A stretch of DNA of 7,720 bases from an uncultured Eubacteriales bacterium. GTDB taxonomy: Bacteria > Bacillota > Clostridia > Oscillospirales > Oscillospiraceae. A model generated the notes under the pieces. The model was not told where the DNA came from, searched no databases, and saw only the letters and a program-made list of their open reading frames with translations. Both the position numbers and the translations under genes were made by a program. Positions 6,737 through 7,720 of this stretch are shown here, one piece after another. Each line of letters starts with the position of its first letter. Within the stretch, counting starts at the first letter, position 1. Where the stretch lies: the NCBI GenBank assembly GCA_900552015.1, contig URXY01000073.1:1-7720 (forward strand). Reading direction: 5' to 3'.

Positions 6737-6746
6737 CATTTGTTTC
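6733..6746. promoter_or_regulatory. LexA box 2 (at the lexA -35)
   Basis: GCAACATTTGTTTC shares the exact 11-base core CAACATTTGTT (6734-6744) with box 1 and matches the Bacillus-type LexA consensus at 11 of 14 positions. Its centre is 43 bp from box 1, close to four helical turns, so two LexA dimers could bind the same DNA face. It overlaps the lexA -35. Confidence 0.68.
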
Positions 6747-6814
6747 AGGATCTTATGTCAATTTGATGACTTTTTCCGCTGCAAAATTTTTTGCTGTTTT
6801 TTCTCGCGAAGGTA

Positions 6815-6843
6815 TTGACAAATGTCGCCCGATGTATTATTGT
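6815..6843 (+). promoter_or_regulatory. gntR-ABC operon promoter
   Basis: A perfect -35 TTGACA (6815-6820) and -10 TATTGT (6838-6843; four of six) are separated by 17 bp. The predicted start point is near 6850, about 32 bases before the gntR ATG. The -35 lies within a small palindrome, GACAAATGTC (6817-6826). Confidence 0.75.
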
Positions 6844-6868
6844 ACTAATCACTTAATACAGTGATACA
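6841..6868. promoter_or_regulatory. Probable autoregulatory GntR operator
   Basis: Two overlapping inverted repeats cover the end of the -10 and the predicted start point. ATCACT (6848-6853) and AGTGAT (6860-6865) are perfect arms with a six-base spacer. GTACTAA (6842-6848) and TTAATAC (6853-6859) match with one mismatch. GTA-TA half-sites at the promoter are typical of YtrA-subfamily GntR regulators, which usually repress their own operon. Which of the two repeats is bound cannot be told from the sequence. Confidence 0.62.
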
Positions 6869-6881
6869 GAGGAGGGTCACG

Positions 6882-7250
6882 ATGGAATGGAACTTTCGCA
6901 ATGACCAACCGATCTACTCCCAACTGACGCAGCGGCTCACCGAAGCCATCGTCTCAGGCATCTACGCTCCGGGCGAAAAGCTGCCGTCGGTGCGGGATCT
7001 GGCCGTGGAGGCCGGTGTTAACCCCAACACCGTACAGCGGGCGCTCACAGAGCTCGAGCGCGAGGGGCTGGTCTTCTCCCAGCGCACAGCGGGACGGTTC
7101 GTCACGGAAAATGAAAACATGATCACAAATGCCAAGCTCCGCATTGCCGACGAGCGTGTGGGAGAATTTCTCCACTCAATGAAAACGCTCGGATGCGGCA
7201 AGCAGGAGGTCATCTCCCTCATTGAGGGAGCAAAGGAGGATGAAGAATGA
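6882..7250 (+). CDS. GntR family transcriptional regulator, YtrA-like
   Basis: Short DNA-binding regulator of 122 residues. The N-terminal GntR winged helix (about 9-76) is clear: QPIYSQLTQRLTEAIVSG, then GEKLPSVRDLAVEAGVNPNT with VQRALTELEREG as the recognition part, then the wing ending GRFVTEN. Only about 45 residues follow, too few for a FadR- or UTRA-type ligand domain, which is the hallmark of the YtrA subfamily. Such regulators usually repress an adjacent ABC transporter operon, often one induced by cell-envelope-active compounds. The ATG at 6882 has AGGAGG (6870-6875) six bases upstream; an in-frame GTG at 6861 lies inside the operator and has no ribosome site. The stop overlaps the ABC gene start (ATGA, 7247-7250), so the two are translated together. 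The inducing signal is not visible here. Confidence 0.93.
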   Translation: MEWNFRNDQPIYSQLTQRLTEAIVSGIYAPGEKLPSVRDLAVEAGVNPNTVQRALTELEREGLVFSQRTAGRFVTENENMITNAKLRIADERVGEFLHSMKTLGCGKQEVISLIEGAKEDEE

Positions 7251-7720
7251 GTATTTTAGAATGTAAGGCGCTCACCAAAAGCTACGGCGCCAGAGAAGCG
7301 CTCAAGGGCGTCGATCTCACGATCGAGCCAGGGCGCATCGTGGGCCTGCTCGGCCCCAACGGCAGCGGCAAGACGACGCTCATCAAGCTCGCCAACGGCC
7401 TTTTGACGCCGACAAGCGGCGATATCCTGATCGACGGCAAAAAGCCGTCGCGCGCGACGAAGGCCATCGTCTCGTACCTGCCTGACCGCGACACGCTGCC
7501 CGGCTGGATGACGATCGCGCAGGCGCTCGACTACTACGGTGACTTTTATTCGGACTTCCGCCGCGGCGTGGCCGAAGCGATGCTGATGAACCTCGGCCTT
7601 GACCGCACGCAGAAGATCAAGACGCTCTCCAAGGGGATGCGCGAGAAGACGCAGCTCATCCTGACGATGAGCCGCGACGCTAAGCTCTATCTTCTTGACG
7701 AGCCGATCGTCTACGGCGCG
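7247..7720 (+). CDS. ABC transporter ATP-binding protein, YtrB-like, 3' end missing
   Basis: Nucleotide-binding subunit of an ABC transporter; the first 158 codons are present. Walker A GPNGSGKT is at 36-43, the signature is the variant LSKGMREK (127-134) in place of LSGGQ, and Walker B LYLLDEP is at 147-153. The segment SYLPDRDTLPGWMT sits where the Q-loop is expected and has no obvious glutamine, as I recall for YtrB-type ATPases. Start: ATG 7247 with AAAGGAGG (7232-7239) seven bases upstream, overlapping the gntR stop. The permease, needed to make a transporter, should lie just past the window. The last five residues, IVYGA, do not fit the usual D-loop after LLDEP (commonly GVDP-like), which may reflect a poor sequence end. 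The exported or sensed compound is unknown. Confidence 0.95.
   Translation, partial: MSILECKALTKSYGAREALKGVDLTIEPGRIVGLLGPNGSGKTTLIKLANGLLTPTSGDILIDGKKPSRATKAIVSYLPDRDTLPGWMTIAQALDYYGDFYSDFRRGVAEAMLMNLGLDRTQKIKTLSKGMREKTQLILTMSRDAKLYLLDEPIVYGA

Noticed and set aside
6756..6761. TTGACA on the minus strand as the lexA -35
   Set aside because: No acceptable -10 lies 16-18 bp downstream of it; the TGGTATCAT promoter further on is better placed.
6781..6794. AT-rich near-palindrome GCAAAATTTTTTGC as an operator
   Set aside because: It fits no known site consensus and sits in generally AT-rich promoter DNA; it may act as an upstream element but nothing supports more.
5950..6864. 304-codon plus-strand open frame opposite lexA
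   Set aside because: It runs through the terminator, lexA and its promoter, and has no motifs; lexA on the minus strand is unambiguous.

Overview
The window reads as chromosomal DNA of a GC-rich member of the Clostridia, most like the Oscillospiraceae/gut Firmicutes. This rests on AGGAGG-type ribosome binding sites, Bacillus-type LexA operators, a YtrA-like GntR/ABC operon, a SecA with a CPCGSGKKYKQCC tail, and GC-rich codon use. The assignment is an inference from gene families and style, not from a marker search. Genes run off both ends (secA 5' end and an ABC ATPase 3' end), so the window may be a short contig or a cut from one.

Layout, left to right: (1) secA, lacking its first roughly 80-95 codons, fills 2-2449. 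Its codon use changes abruptly near 674-695 and again, more softly, near 1140-1190. (2) A 691-base gene-free stretch (2450-3140) is mostly a composite inverted repeat. Two diverged copies of one intergenic element face each other, each ending in a strong 18-19 bp hairpin. (3) pgeF (peptidoglycan editing factor, YfiH family) overlaps by 4 bases with a gene for a family 5 solute-binding lipoprotein. An AT-richer GNAT acetyltransferase gene that seems to lack an internal segment follows 23 bases later. (4) A perfect 15-bp bidirectional terminator separates these genes from lexA, which lies on the minus strand. (5) lexA and a YtrA-like gntR gene diverge from a 206-base control region. This region holds a lexA promoter with two LexA boxes, and a gntR promoter with an operator-like inverted repeat over its start point. 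(6) gntR overlaps by 4 bases with an ABC transporter ATPase gene cut off at the window end.

Functionally, this is a housekeeping neighbourhood (protein export, cell wall quality control, nutrient binding, SOS control) with one probable envelope-stress ABC operon. No phage, plasmid, CRISPR or defence genes were seen. The least ordinary parts are the mosaic secA, the composite intergenic repeat and the shortened acetyltransferase. None of these amounts to a convincing new system.
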